A stretch of DNA of 64,000 nucleotides from Geodermatophilus sp. DSM 44513 (GCF_032460525.1 NZ_CP135963.1:1302001-1366000); one strand, 5' to 3'. Shown: positions 1 to 11,214, counted from the first letter of the stretch. A program made the numbers and translations. The notes: generated by a model from the sequence alone, not told the origin.

Positions 1-1990
1 AGGTCTCCCGGCGCAGCAGCACCGGGGCGTCCGACGACGTGGCGTGCTGCAGCGCCGCGGCCAGCTTGCGCGCGTGCAGGGGGTCCACCCGCGTGTCGGA
101 CTCGAAGGTCGTGAACAGCACCGCGGGGTAGGCGGTGCCCGGGGCGACCCGGTGGTAGGGGGAGTAGCCCAGCAGCCAGCCCAGCTCGACCGGGTCGTCC
201 GCGGTGCCGTACTCGTCGTTCCAGGTGCGGCCCAGGCCGAAGCGCTCGTAGCGGACCATGTCCAGCAGCGGCGCGCTGCAGACGACGGCGGCGGCGAGGT
301 CCGGGCGCTGGGTGAGCGTCGCCCCGACCAGCAGCCCGCCGTTGGACCCGCCCATCACCGCCAGCTGCCCGTGCGTCGTCCAGCCCTGCGCGACCAGGTG
401 CTCCCCGGCGGCGGCGAAGTCGTCGAAGACGTTCTGCTTGCGCTCGCGCATCCCGGCGCGGTGCCACTCCTCGCCGTGCTCGGAGCCGCCGCGCAGGTTG
501 GCCACCGCCCACACCCCGCCGGCGGCCACCCAGGCCAGCGCCTGGGCCGAGTAGCCGGGGGTGAGGGCCACGTTGAAGCCGCCGTAGCCGTAGAGCACCG
601 TGGGCCGCGGCCGGTCGGGCACGCCGTCGGCGGACAGCACGAACAGGTGGACCGGCGTCCCGTCGGCCGAGGTCGCGTGCGTCTCCACCACCTGCAGCGC
701 GGGCACCTCCCCGGCCACCGGGGCCTGCTCCCCGGGGGTCAGGGCGGTCGGGTCGGCGGCGTCCCAGCGCAGCACCGACGGCGGGGTGGCGTAGTCGGTG
801 TACCCGACCCACGCCGTCGTCCCGCCCTCCGGGGGCGCGCTGACGCCGGAGACGCTGCCCGGCGGGAGGGCGGTCACGCCGGCCACCCGGCCGGAGCCGT
901 TCCCGGCCCACAGCGACAGCCGGTCGGTGGCGTCCACCGAGTGCACGGCGAGCACCTGCAGCGCGCCGTCCGGGCCGTCGACGAGGGCCACGTCGGTCAG
1001 CACGCCGTCGTCGGACTGCGGGACGACGTCCTGCCAGGCCTCCGGCGCCCAGCTCGTGGGGTCGGCCGGGTCGGCCACGGCCAGCCGCCAGCGGGGCGTG
1101 CCGCGGTCGCTCATCAGCCACAGCCGGCCGTCGCGGGCGACCCAGGCGGCGGTCTGCGCGTCCACGCCCACCTGCAGCTCGCGCAGCGCAGGCGTCCCGC
1201 CGTCCGGTGTCGTCGCCAGGTCGGCCAGCCAGACGTCGTCGCGTGGGGCGGTGCCCGCCGAGGCCGAGACGGTCAGCCAGCGGCCGTCCCGGCTGGTGCG
1301 CACGCCGTAGTAGTTGGTGAGTTCCAGCCCCTCCCCGTGGACCAGGACGTCGCCGTCCGGGTCGGCGCCCACCCGGTGGCGCCACACGCGGCGGTGGAAC
1401 TGCTCCTCGCCGGCGGGGACGGCGTCGGGGGCCAGCCGGCGGACGTAGAACAGCTCCTCGCCGCCGGGCAGCCAGGCGACGGGGGAGTAGCGGCACCGGT
1501 CGACCGGCCCGTCCAGCTGCTCGCCGGTGGCCACGTCGAGGACGTACAGCCGCGACTCCTCGTCGCCGCCGGTGGACAGCTGGTAGGCCAGCCGGTCGCC
1601 CTCCCAGGACGGCGACCAGGCGTCCAGGGTGGTGGTGCCGGCGGGGTCGAGCGCCATGGGGTCGACCAGCACGCGGGTGCTGCCGTCGGGCTCGCGGACG
1701 CGGAGGACGGCGTGCTCCTGGCCGGGGTCGCGGCGGGTGGAGAAGGCCCGCCCGCCCCGCCAGACCGGGACGCCGACGGCCCCGGCGTGCACCAGCTCGG
1801 CGAGCCGGGCGGCGAAGCGCTCGCGCAGCGGCAGCGTGCCCAGCGCGGCGGCGGCCAGCTCGTCCTGGGCGGCGGTCCAGGACACCGTCCGCGGGTCGGT
1901 GGGGTCCTCCAGCCAGCGGTGGGGGTCGGCGACGGCGTGTCCGTGCAGGTGCTCGACCAGGTCGAGCCGGGGGGCCTCGGGGTAGCGCAC
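1..1990 (-). CDS. Prolyl oligopeptidase family serine peptidase (S9A), C-terminus beyond the window
   Basis: Cytosolic-type prolyl oligopeptidase that would cut short peptides after proline. Reading the minus strand from GTG at 1990 gives 663 codons open to the window edge. The N-terminus has the family-typical PHRWLED-like segment. The nucleophile motif GGSNGG has its serine codon at 344-346, and further on comes the DTRVDP segment carrying the catalytic Asp. The catalytic His lies just outside the window, so the gene is almost complete (family usually about 680-720 aa). No signal peptide is visible. The start is supported by a TACCGT box six bases upstream, which suggests a leaderless transcript. 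The gene is divergent from the HNH gene. Confidence 0.9.
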   Translation of the reverse strand, partial: MRYPEAPRLDLVEHLHGHAVADPHRWLEDPTDPRTVSWTAAQDELAAAALGTLPLRERFAARLAELVHAGAVGVPVWRGGRAFSTRRDPGQEHAVLRVREPDGSTRVLVDPMALDPAGTTTLDAWSPSWEGDRLAYQLSTGGDEESRLYVLDVATGEQLDGPVDRCRYSPVAWLPGGEELFYVRRLAPDAVPAGEEQFHRRVWRHRVGADPDGDVLVHGEGLELTNYYGVRTSRDGRWLTVSASAGTAPRDDVWLADLATTPDGGTPALRELQVGVDAQTAAWVARDGRLWLMSDRGTPRWRLAVADPADPTSWAPEAWQDVVPQSDDGVLTDVALVDGPDGALQVLAVHSVDATDRLSLWAGNGSGRVAGVTALPPGSVSGVSAPPEGGTTAWVGYTDYATPPSVLRWDAADPTALTPGEQAPVAGEVPALQVVETHATSADGTPVHLFVLSADGVPDRPRPTVLYGYGGFNVALTPGYSAQALAWVAAGGVWAVANLRGGSEHGEEWHRAGMRERKQNVFDDFAAAGEHLVAQGWTTHGQLAVMGGSNGGLLVGATLTQRPDLAAAVVCSAPLLDMVRYERFGLGRTWNDEYGTADDPVELGWLLGYSPYHRVAPGTAYPAVLFTTFESDTRVDPLHARKLAAALQHATSSDAPVLLRRET

Positions 1991-1996
1991 GGGCCC

Positions 1997-2002
1997 ACGG
2001 TA
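1997..2002 (-). promoter_or_regulatory. -10 box of a leaderless promoter for the S9 peptidase
   Basis: TACCGT on the minus strand ends six bases before the GTG start at 1990, and no Shine-Dalgarno sequence lies between. This spacing recurs at many genes in the window. It supports 1990 as both transcription and translation start. Confidence 0.45.
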
Positions 2003-2136
2003 GTGACGCCCGCCGGACGCGCCCGGGGGCCCAGGGCCGATCCCGGGAGCGCGCGGGCCGGATCGCAGGTCAGAATGGGGCACGCCCGCGGGTCGCACTG
2101 CACCCGGCGCGCGGCCTCGGGCGCCGGAGGTGCCCC

Positions 2137-2736
2137 GTGCCGCGTCCCGCCCACGGGTCGCCCGCAGGCCAGCCAGGTCCGCGGCGCGACCCCCGTCCGT
2201 TGCCCGCCGTCCCGTCGCGGACCACCGCTGCCGCGACGCTGCTGCTCAACGCCACCTACGAGCCGCTGTGCGTCGTGTCCAGCCGGCGCGCGATCGTCCT
2301 GGTGCTCGCCGACAAGGCGGTCTCGGTGCACAGCGCGCCCGAGGAGGTGCACGCCGAGACCCTGTCCCTGCCGGTGCCGGTCGTGGTGCGCCTGACCCGC
2401 TACGTCCGCGTGCCCTACCCGGCCCAGGTGCCGCTGTCCCGGCGGGCGGTGTTCCACCGGGACGCCTCGACCTGCGTCTACTGCGGCGGCTCGGCCACCA
2501 GCATCGACCACGTCGTCCCGCGCAGCCGCGGGGGCACGCACAGCTGGGACAACGTCGTCGCCGCCTGCCGCCGGTGCAACCACACCAAGGCCGACCGGTC
2601 GCTGGCCGAGCTCGGCTGGAAGCTGCCGCACCCGCCGCGGACGCCGAGCGGCGCGGCCTGGCGGCTGCTCGGGGCCCGTGCCGTCGACCCGCGCTGGCGG
2701 GAGTGGCTGGGGATGCCGGAGAGCGTGTCCGCGTAG
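2137..2736 (+). CDS. HNH endonuclease
   Basis: Small HNH nuclease (199 aa) of a type widespread and single-copy in actinobacteria; its biological substrate is not established. The C-terminal half carries CVYCGG, then IDHVVPRSRGG and CRRCNHTKAD, which together form the two Cys pairs and the H-N-H core of a zinc-stabilised beta-beta-alpha metal finger. The N-terminal half has a conserved-looking LLLNATYEPLCVVS segment. The first 30 residues are Pro/Arg-rich and may not be native. The GTG at 2137 was chosen because CGGAGG precedes it by six bases. It stands alone between divergent and tandem neighbours. Confidence 0.85.
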   Translation: MPRPAHGSPAGQPGPRRDPRPLPAVPSRTTAAATLLLNATYEPLCVVSSRRAIVLVLADKAVSVHSAPEEVHAETLSLPVPVVVRLTRYVRVPYPAQVPLSRRAVFHRDASTCVYCGGSATSIDHVVPRSRGGTHSWDNVVAACRRCNHTKADRSLAELGWKLPHPPRTPSGAAWRLLGARAVDPRWREWLGMPESVSA

Positions 2737-2929
2737 CAGCCCGGTCCCCGCCGTCCGGTGCCGGTGGGGCGGCTGGGCACGGAGGGGCCCCACCCGACCC
2801 TCCGGCAGCTCCCGCCCCACGTGTCACACCTCGAGGCCCTCGCTACGCAGCGGAACCACTACGTGACGTTACGTTCCGACGGCAGCCAGCGCCGCTGGGG
2901 CGCTGCGGTCGCCGGAAGGTGTCCCCCTC

Positions 2930-4060
2930 ATGTCCCGCACCACCACGTCCCGCCGGCCGACGGTGCAGCGGCTGGCCCTCGCCGGCATCGGTTCCGCCGT
3001 CCTGCTCGTCGGCATCGCGTCCCCCGCGGCCGCCGCCGAGCCCCTGGTCGTCCCGCTCGCCCCCACCGAGGTCGCGCTGGGCACCGTCCCGGTGGAGAAC
3101 TTCCCCGACATGGACCCGATGACCGACCCCATGGCCGACCTGGCAACGATCGACCCCACCCCCGTCCCGGTGCAGTTCGGCGACACCCTCACCGTCGAGC
3201 TGCCCGACGTCCTCAATGCCTCCGCGGCCGTGGTCGAACTGGCCGTCGACACCGATGGTGACAGCGCGCCGGACGGCACCTACTCCTCGGCGCCGACGGG
3301 GACTCAGCTCCCGCTCACGGTGAGCCGGGTGGACGCCGACACGGTCACGGTCGTCCTGCCCACGGGCACCGGCACGGCGACCGCCGTCCTCACCCTCGAG
3401 CCGGTCACGACCACCCTCGGGGCGGGCTTCACCTTCGTCGACCCGGTCGAGTACGCCCTCGCCCTCGGGGACACCGCGCTCGACCCGGTGACCGTGGAAC
3501 CGTTGCTGCTCGCGGTCTCCGGGACGCTGTGCGCCGCTCCTGCCGACTGCACCGTGACCGCCGGCTCGACCGTCACCCTGGACCTGACCGCGGGGTCGCT
3601 GCTGCGCGGCCTGGGCATCACCGACCTCGCCGAGGCGGTGGTCGTCCTCCAGGGGGTCGACGCCGAGGCCAACCCGGTCGGCGAGCCCGTCCTCCTCACG
3701 CTCCAGGCCGCCGGCTCGACGGCGACCGTCGTCGTCCCCGCCGACCTGCCGGCCGGCACCTACGCGCTCGGGGTCGTGCAGGAGACCCCGTCCGGTGACG
3801 TCTCCGTCTTCGGCGCCGAGCTCGCCGTGACGCCGGCGCCCGCCCCGCCGGTGACTGCGTCCCCGACCCCGGCGGCTCCCACGGCGGTCAACGCCGGGCT
3901 GCGCTCCAACACCGGCGTGGAGGCCGTCGAGACCGGCTCCACCGGGACCCTCGCCGCCGTCGCCGGTGCCGGCCTGCTGGCCGCTGCCGGCGTGGGTGGC
4001 GTCGCCGTGGCCCGCTCCCGTCGCCGGGCGGCGGCCGAGGGCGGCACGTGCGCCGACTGA
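2930..4060 (+). CDS. Secreted surface protein, probable sortase substrate
   Basis: 376-aa exported protein of unknown function. It has a clear Sec signal peptide (Arg-rich start, hydrophobic core about 14-32, Ala-rich cleavage site near 36). A Val/Thr-rich, beta-type body follows, containing one Cys pair (CAAPADC). A Pro/Ala linker then leads to a C-terminal hydrophobic helix and an RSRRR positive tail, the layout of a cell-wall sorting signal. No canonical LPxTG is present; the segment LRSNTG before the helix is the nearest match. The gene overlaps the class F sortase gene by 13 bases, so the two are probably co-translated and the sortase is the likely anchoring enzyme. ATG 2930 is preceded by GGAAGG. 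Confidence 0.75.
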   Translation: MSRTTTSRRPTVQRLALAGIGSAVLLVGIASPAAAAEPLVVPLAPTEVALGTVPVENFPDMDPMTDPMADLATIDPTPVPVQFGDTLTVELPDVLNASAAVVELAVDTDGDSAPDGTYSSAPTGTQLPLTVSRVDADTVTVVLPTGTGTATAVLTLEPVTTTLGAGFTFVDPVEYALALGDTALDPVTVEPLLLAVSGTLCAAPADCTVTAGSTVTLDLTAGSLLRGLGITDLAEAVVVLQGVDAEANPVGEPVLLTLQAAGSTATVVVPADLPAGTYALGVVQETPSGDVSVFGAELAVTPAPAPPVTASPTPAAPTAVNAGLRSNTGVEAVETGSTGTLAAVAGAGLLAAAGVGGVAVARSRRRAAAEGGTCAD

Positions 4061-4725
4061 CCGGCGCGGGCCCGCTGCCCGGCGCCCTCACCGGGGTCGC
4101 CGCCGTCGGGCTCGCCGGCGCCGCGCTGCTCGCCATCGGCCTGTCCGGTGGCGAGCAGCCGGCCGCGGCCGCCGGGTCCCCCGACCCGGCGGCCGCGGTC
4201 ACCGCGGCACCCCTGCCCGCCGAGGAGGCCCAACCCACGCTGCCGCCGGAGGGGGTCGCCCTGCCGACGCCGTCCTCCGACGTGCACCTGGTCGTGCCCG
4301 CCCTGGCCCTGGACCTGCCGGTGCTCCCGCACGTCCCGCGCAACGGGGCGATCAACCCCCCGACGCTGACCGCCGCCTACTGGCTGGACCCCTACGGCGA
4401 CCCGGTCGGCACCGCCGCCGACGCCGACAACACCCTCTACCTGGCCGCGCACTCCACGGGCACCGGGGAGTACGGCTTCGACCCGCTGATGGAGACCGAC
4501 GGCGGCGGCAGCACCCTGGCCGCCGGCGACGTCCTCGAGGTCAGCACGCCGCAGGGGACGGTCGGTTACACCGTCGAGCGCACCGAGCGGTACGCCAAGG
4601 GCGAGCTGGCCGGGGCCACCGAGGTGTGGGAGAAGGCGCCCGGGCGGCTGGTGCTCATCACCTGCTTCCAGCGCGGCGGCGGCCGCGCCTCCACCGAGAA
4701 CCTGGTCGTCTTCGCCGAATCATGA
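4048..4725 (+). CDS. Class F sortase
   Basis: Membrane-anchored cysteine transpeptidase (225 aa) expected to attach surface proteins to the cell wall. An N-terminal transmembrane segment (about 12-33) is followed by an Ala/Pro-rich spacer and the catalytic domain. The triad is visible: His135 in AAHSTG, Cys206 in LITCFQ and Arg213 in GGGRASTE. The GTG start lies inside the last codons of the upstream surface-protein gene, which fits translational coupling. Class F enzymes are common in actinobacteria and their substrates are poorly known; the adjacent gene is the natural candidate. Confidence 0.88.
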   Translation: MRRLTGAGPLPGALTGVAAVGLAGAALLAIGLSGGEQPAAAAGSPDPAAAVTAAPLPAEEAQPTLPPEGVALPTPSSDVHLVVPALALDLPVLPHVPRNGAINPPTLTAAYWLDPYGDPVGTAADADNTLYLAAHSTGTGEYGFDPLMETDGGGSTLAAGDVLEVSTPQGTVGYTVERTERYAKGELAGATEVWEKAPGRLVLITCFQRGGGRASTENLVVFAES

Positions 4726-4747
4726 CGCCCTGGCGACGTGCTGGAAC

Positions 4748-4804
4748 GGCCCTCGTGCAGGGGCCCGCCGCGAGCGTGCGAGCGGTGGGGGGCACGAGGG
4801 TCCT
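4748..4804. repeat. Intergenic palindromic element, copy A (likely bidirectional terminator)
   Basis: An outer stem of about 11 bp (4748-4758 with 4792-4803, one bulged T) encloses a conserved GCGAGCGTGCGAG core. It lies between the convergent sortase and kynureninase genes, four bases from the kynureninase stop. Related copies are at 12813, 17307, 52379 and 59313, with compensatory changes in the stem. Confidence 0.75.
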
Positions 4805-4807
4805 CCG

Positions 4808-6064
4808 TCAGGTGACGCGGGCGCGCTCGGCGGGGTAGCCCTCGTGCGCCCCGGTGGCGAGCACGTCGCGGGCGCACGCCATCGCGTCCCAGACGTCGAC
4901 GGAGCGGGTGTAGAGCGGCGCGAGGCCCAGCCGCACCCGGTCGGGGGTGCGGAAGTCCGGGACCACGCCGCGGTCGACGAGCGCCTGGGTGAGCTGCCAG
5001 GCGCGCGGGTGGGCCAGTGTCACGTGCGACCCGCGGCGGGCCGGGTCACGCGGAGAGGCCAGCGCCACCCCGTGCGGGGCCAGCCAGGCGTCGGCGAGGG
5101 CGACGGCGAGCTCGCCGAGCCCCCGGCCCTTCGCCGCCAGCCGGTCCACGCCGGCCTCGGCCACCAGCGCGGCGCCCACCTCGACGGCCACCGTGGCCAG
5201 CACCGGCGGCGTCCCGACGGCGAACCGCTCCACGCCGGGCACCGGGTCGTAGACCGGGCCCATGGCGAACTGGTCGCGCTGGCCGAACCAGCCCCAGATC
5301 GGCTGGCGCAGCTGCTCCTGCAGCTCCTTGCGCACGTAGAGGAACGCCGGCGCGCCGGGCCCGCCGTTCAGGTACTTGTAGGTGCACCCGACGGCGAGGT
5401 CGACGCCGTTCGCCGCCAGGTCGACCGGCACCGCCCCCGCGGCGTGCGACAGGTCCCACACCACCAGCGCGCCGGCGTCCCGCGCCAGCCCGGTCAGCTG
5501 ACGGACGTCGACCAGCGCCCCGGAGCGGTAGGCGACCGCGGACAGCACGACGACGGCGACCCGCCCGTCCAGCGCGCCGGCCAGCACGCCCGCGTCCAGC
5601 CCCTCGTCGATGTCGGCGGGGACCTCCCGCACCGTCATCCCGCGCGCCTGCGCCACTCCGGCGACGACGTAGCGGTCGGTGGGGAAGTCGTCGGCGCAGC
5701 AGACCAGCACGTCGCGGCCCGGCCGGGCGTCCGCGGCGGCGACCAGCAGCTTGAAGAGGTCGACGGTGGTGGAGTCGCTGACCAGCACCTCGCCGGGGCG
5801 CGCGCCCAGGACGCCGGTGGCCAGCAGGTCACCGACCCGGGCGGCCTGTCCGATCCACCCCCGCCACGAGCCGACCAGCCCGCGCCCCCACTCCTCCGCG
5901 ACCGCCCGGGCCAGCACGGCCGGCGTCGCCACCGGCATCCGGCCCAGCGAGTTGCCGTCCAGGTAGAGCAGGCCGTCGGTCCCGGCGCCGGCGAACCGGT
6001 CGCGGAAGCCGGCCAGCGGGTCGGCGGCGTCGCAGGCCTCGGCGGCGGCGCGGGAGAGGTCCAC
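4808..6064 (-). CDS. kynU: Kynureninase
   Basis: PLP enzyme that splits kynurenine into anthranilate and alanine (or 3-hydroxykynurenine into 3-hydroxyanthranilate and alanine) in tryptophan degradation. The 418-aa length is normal. Family marks are LYLDGNSLGRMP near the N-terminus, WDLSHAAG (Asp204, His207, PLP contacts) and CTYKYLNGGPG with the Schiff-base Lys230. Neither kynA nor a kynurenine formamidase of known type adjoins it; the divergent neighbour is an amidase-signature enzyme and a cyclase-family gene lies 20 kb away. The GTG start at 6064 follows AGGACGGC. Confidence 0.93.
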   Translation of the reverse strand: MDLSRAAAEACDAADPLAGFRDRFAGAGTDGLLYLDGNSLGRMPVATPAVLARAVAEEWGRGLVGSWRGWIGQAARVGDLLATGVLGARPGEVLVSDSTTVDLFKLLVAAADARPGRDVLVCCADDFPTDRYVVAGVAQARGMTVREVPADIDEGLDAGVLAGALDGRVAVVVLSAVAYRSGALVDVRQLTGLARDAGALVVWDLSHAAGAVPVDLAANGVDLAVGCTYKYLNGGPGAPAFLYVRKELQEQLRQPIWGWFGQRDQFAMGPVYDPVPGVERFAVGTPPVLATVAVEVGAALVAEAGVDRLAAKGRGLGELAVALADAWLAPHGVALASPRDPARRGSHVTLAHPRAWQLTQALVDRGVVPDFRTPDRVRLGLAPLYTRSVDVWDAMACARDVLATGAHEGYPAERARVT

Positions 6065-6145
6065 GCCGTCCTGTGTACCGACGTCCGGCCGTCCGCGCGC
6101 GGAAGGCCATGAGTGGCACCGTCCGCGCGCACGGACGGGAGGCCC

Positions 6146-6151
6146 TAGCGT
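6146..6151 (+). promoter_or_regulatory. -10 box of a leaderless promoter for the amidase
   Basis: TAGCGT followed by eight bases and then GTG 6160. It supports 6160 over the in-frame upstream start at 6073. Confidence 0.45.
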
Positions 6152-6159
6152 CGGGCCCC

Positions 6160-7584
6160 GTGACCCAGCTGCACGACCTGACCGCGCTCGAGCAGGCCGC
6201 CGCCGTCCGCGCCGGGGAGGTGAGCCCGGTCGAGCTGGTCGAGCACGCGCTGGCCCGCATCGAGGCGCGCGACGCCGGGCTCGGCGCCTTCCTCACCCTG
6301 ACCCCCGAGCGCGCGCTGGACCGGGCCCGCCGCGCCGAGGCCCGGGTGCGCGACGGCGGCGAGCTGCCCCCGCTGCTCGGCGTCCCGACCGCGATCAAGG
6401 ACCTCAACAACACCGCCGGCGTCCGGACGACGTTCGGCTGCACCGTCTTCGCCGACAACGTGCCCACCGTGACCGACGCCGTCGTGACCCGGCTGGCCGA
6501 CGCCGGGACGATCAGCCTGGGCAAGACCAACACCCCCGAGTTCGGCTTCCCCTGCTACACCGACAACGACCTGGCCGGCCCGGCCCGCTGCCCGTGGGAC
6601 CCCACCCGCTCGGCCGGCGGCTCCAGCGGGGGCGCGGCGGTCGCGGTCGCCGCCGGGATGCTGCCGTTCGCACAGGGCAGCGACGGCGGCGGGTCGATCC
6701 GCATCCCGGCCAGCGTCAACGGGCTGGTCGGCATCAAGCCCAGCCGCGGGCGGGTGAGCAACGCGCCGCTCGGCGGCGACGTGACCGGGCTGGGCACCAA
6801 CGGGCCGCTGGCGCGCACCGTGCGCGACGCCGCGGCGATGATGGACGCGATGGCCGGGCCGGTCACCGGCGACGCGCAGTGGGCGCCGCCGCTGCCACCG
6901 GGGGAGACGTTCCTCGGTGCCGCCGACCGGCTCCCCGGCCGGCTGCGGATCGGCCGCTACACCGAGTCGCCCATGCCCGACGCCGGGCTGGAGCCGGCCG
7001 TGCAGGCCGCCTTCGACGACGCCGCCGGGCTGCTGGCCGACCTCGGGCACGACGTCGAGGACGTGCCGCCGGGGCTGCTCGACGCCGACGTGCTGCCCGC
7101 CTTCGAGCGGGTGTGGAGCCTGTCGGGGACGCTGCTGCCGGTGCCGCAGGCTCGCCTCGGCGAGCTGCGGCCGCTCACCCGGGAGCTGCGCAGCCGCGGG
7201 CTGGCGCTGTCCGCGCAGGCGGCCATGGAGGCGCTGACCGCGCTGCGGCTGTTCGCCCGCCGCTTCCTCACCGCCACCGCCGGCTTCGACGTGCTGCTCG
7301 CCCCGGTCACCACGATGACGCCCCGGCCGCTGGGCTGGTTCGACGCCGACGGGGACGGCGCGGCGGACTTCGCCCGGCAGGAGGAGTACGCCGCCTTCAC
7401 CGCGGTGTTCAACGTGACCGGTCAGCCGGCGGTGAGCGTGCCGCTGTCCTGGACGCCGGGCGGGCTGCCGGTCGGCACGATGCTGGTGGGGCGTCCCGCC
7501 GACGAGGTCACCCTGGTCGCGCTGGCCGCGCAGTTGGAGGAGGCCCGACCCTGGGCGCACCGGCATCCGCCGGGCTGGGCCTGA
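6160..7584 (+). CDS. Amidase (amidase-signature family)
   Basis: Hydrolase of the amidase-signature superfamily (474 aa); the substrate cannot be read from sequence. The Ser-cisSer-Lys triad is visible: Lys80 in PTAIKD, Ser155 in SAGGSSGG and nucleophile Ser179 in GSDGGGSIRIPA. The C-terminal part is typical, with a conserved GQPAVSVPL segment. The frame is open from 6073, but the region before 6160 is unlike the family and a TAGCGT box sits eight bases before GTG 6160. The gene is divergent from kynureninase with under 100 bases between starts, so shared control is possible. It is not GatA: the length and lack of gatB/C neighbours argue against that. Confidence 0.88.
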   Translation: MTQLHDLTALEQAAAVRAGEVSPVELVEHALARIEARDAGLGAFLTLTPERALDRARRAEARVRDGGELPPLLGVPTAIKDLNNTAGVRTTFGCTVFADNVPTVTDAVVTRLADAGTISLGKTNTPEFGFPCYTDNDLAGPARCPWDPTRSAGGSSGGAAVAVAAGMLPFAQGSDGGGSIRIPASVNGLVGIKPSRGRVSNAPLGGDVTGLGTNGPLARTVRDAAAMMDAMAGPVTGDAQWAPPLPPGETFLGAADRLPGRLRIGRYTESPMPDAGLEPAVQAAFDDAAGLLADLGHDVEDVPPGLLDADVLPAFERVWSLSGTLLPVPQARLGELRPLTRELRSRGLALSAQAAMEALTALRLFARRFLTATAGFDVLLAPVTTMTPRPLGWFDADGDGAADFARQEEYAAFTAVFNVTGQPAVSVPLSWTPGGLPVGTMLVGRPADEVTLVALAAQLEEARPWAHRHPPGWA

Positions 7585-7594
7585 TCACGGCCGG

Positions 7595-7600
7595 TAGATT
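7595..7600 (+). promoter_or_regulatory. -10 box of a leaderless promoter
   Basis: TAGATT, seven bases, then GTG 7608. It shows that the small membrane protein has its own promoter although it begins only 23 bases behind the amidase stop. Confidence 0.5.
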
Positions 7601-7607
7601 GGCACCC

Positions 7608-7985
7608 GTGACCGTCGTCGAGACCCTCCTCGTCTACGCGGGGGCTCCGCTGGCCGTGGTGCTCCTGCTGGCCGTGCTCACGCTGATCCCGGGGCGGCGC
7701 AGGAAGCTGCGGTACAAGCCGGGGCAGCCGTGGGAGCACGAGCCGGTCTGGTACGAGCCGCACCCGGCGGCTGGTGGCGGTGGCCACGCCGCCACCCCGG
7801 GGACCGGCGCCGCGGCGCTGGGTTCCTCGCTGTTCCCTGAGCAGGGCGGCGAGGGCACCACCGGCCGGTCGGCCGCGTCGCACTCCGGCGGCGACGGCCA
7901 CCACGGCGCGACGCGGGCGCTGACCGCCGGGCCGTCGGCCGTGCTGGCCGCCCGCCCCCTCGGCGGCGCCCGCGGGACGTGGTGA
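7608..7985 (+). CDS. Small single-pass membrane protein, unknown function
   Basis: 125 aa. One N-terminal transmembrane helix (about residues 8-25) is followed by a basic stop-transfer GRRRKLRYK and a short aromatic motif, PWEHEPVWYEPHP, that recurs in actinobacterial hypothetical proteins. The tail is Gly/His/Ala-rich and probably disordered. No catalytic motif is seen. It lies between the amidase and the DUF5130 gene, all in the same direction. The start at 7608 follows a TAGATT box at leaderless spacing. The function is not known to me. Confidence 0.75.
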   Translation: MTVVETLLVYAGAPLAVVLLLAVLTLIPGRRRKLRYKPGQPWEHEPVWYEPHPAAGGGGHAATPGTGAAALGSSLFPEQGGEGTTGRSAASHSGGDGHHGATRALTAGPSAVLAARPLGGARGTW

Positions 7986-8028
7986 CCGTGCCTGTCCTGA
8001 CCCCTGCGAGCCCCACCGGAGGCCGGAA

Positions 8029-8502
8029 GTGACCCGCGTTCTCGATGCGACGTCGCACGACACGGCGACGACGGCCGGCACCATGCCGACCCGCGCCGAC
8101 CAGTCCGAGGCCCCGGACCGGATCTTCAGCTACCAGGAGCTGCTGCGCCTGGACGAGGCGCTGACCATGTCCTCCCGGGAGACCGGGCTGCGGTTCACCC
8201 TCTACATCGGCGACCTGGGCGCGCAGTCCCGCTCCCGCGCCGAGGAGCTGTTCGACCGCTCCGCGCACTCCGCCGCGGAACTGGCCGACTCCGTGCTGCT
8301 GGCCATCTCGCCCGGTCAGCGGGTGGTCGAGGTCGTCACCGGCTCCGGTGCGGCCCGCCGGCTGCCCGACCGCGCCTGCGCGCTGGCCGTGCTGTCGATG
8401 ACCAACGCGTTCGCCGCCGGTGACCTGGTCGGCGGCATCGTCAACGGGCTGCGCCAACTGTCCGACCAGGCCGGCCACCCGCGGGGCCTGCGCACCCACT
8501 GA
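8029..8502 (+). CDS. DUF5130 family protein (Rv2468c-like)
   Basis: 157-aa actinobacterial protein with the DUF5130 (TPM-like) fold. Recognisable parts are RIFSYQELLRLDEAL, a TLYIGDLG strand and a C-terminal stretch of small residues (VLSMTNAFAAGDLVGGI). The gene is convergent with pepN, as Rv2468c is with pepN in M. tuberculosis, which supports the family call. GTG 8029 is preceded by CCGGAGG at a good distance. The first 30 residues are low-complexity. The biochemical role is unknown. Confidence 0.8.
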   Translation: MTRVLDATSHDTATTAGTMPTRADQSEAPDRIFSYQELLRLDEALTMSSRETGLRFTLYIGDLGAQSRSRAEELFDRSAHSAAELADSVLLAISPGQRVVEVVTGSGAARRLPDRACALAVLSMTNAFAAGDLVGGIVNGLRQLSDQAGHPRGLRTH

Positions 8503-8508
8503 GCACTC

Positions 8509-8528
8509 TGTCGCCCTACCGGGCGACA
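8509..8528 (+). terminator. Hairpin behind the DUF5130 gene
   Basis: Perfect 8-bp stem (8509-8516 with 8521-8528) and a 4-base loop, starting seven bases after the stop codon. No T-tract follows, as is common in high-GC actinobacteria. Confidence 0.65.
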
Positions 8529-8531
8529 CCG

Positions 8532-8658
8532 CGGCCAGGTGCCGTCCCCGGCCGGCGTGGAGCCGCTGCCCGTGTCCCGATCGGGAGGCCCTCCGGGCCC
8601 CCGCGATCGGGCCACCCGGCCAGGTGCCGTCCCCGGCCGGCGTGGAGCCGCTGCCCGT
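8532..8658. repeat. 42-bp perfect direct repeat between convergent genes
   Basis: The same 42 bases occur at 8532-8573 and 8617-8658 (period 85). The interval holds a CCCGATCG/CGATCGGG inverted pair and smaller GGGCCC palindromes. It fills the whole gap between the DUF5130 hairpin and the pepN stop, and it is distinct from the recurring palindromic element elsewhere. Confidence 0.85.
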
Positions 8659-8661
8659 TCC

Positions 8662-11214
<2,553 letters not shown>

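Noticed and set aside
44..2395. A 783-codon plus-strand frame
   Set aside because: It is the antisense shadow of the prolyl oligopeptidase; its composition (Gly/Arg/Val-rich, no motif) and the clear peptidase motifs on the minus strand exclude it.
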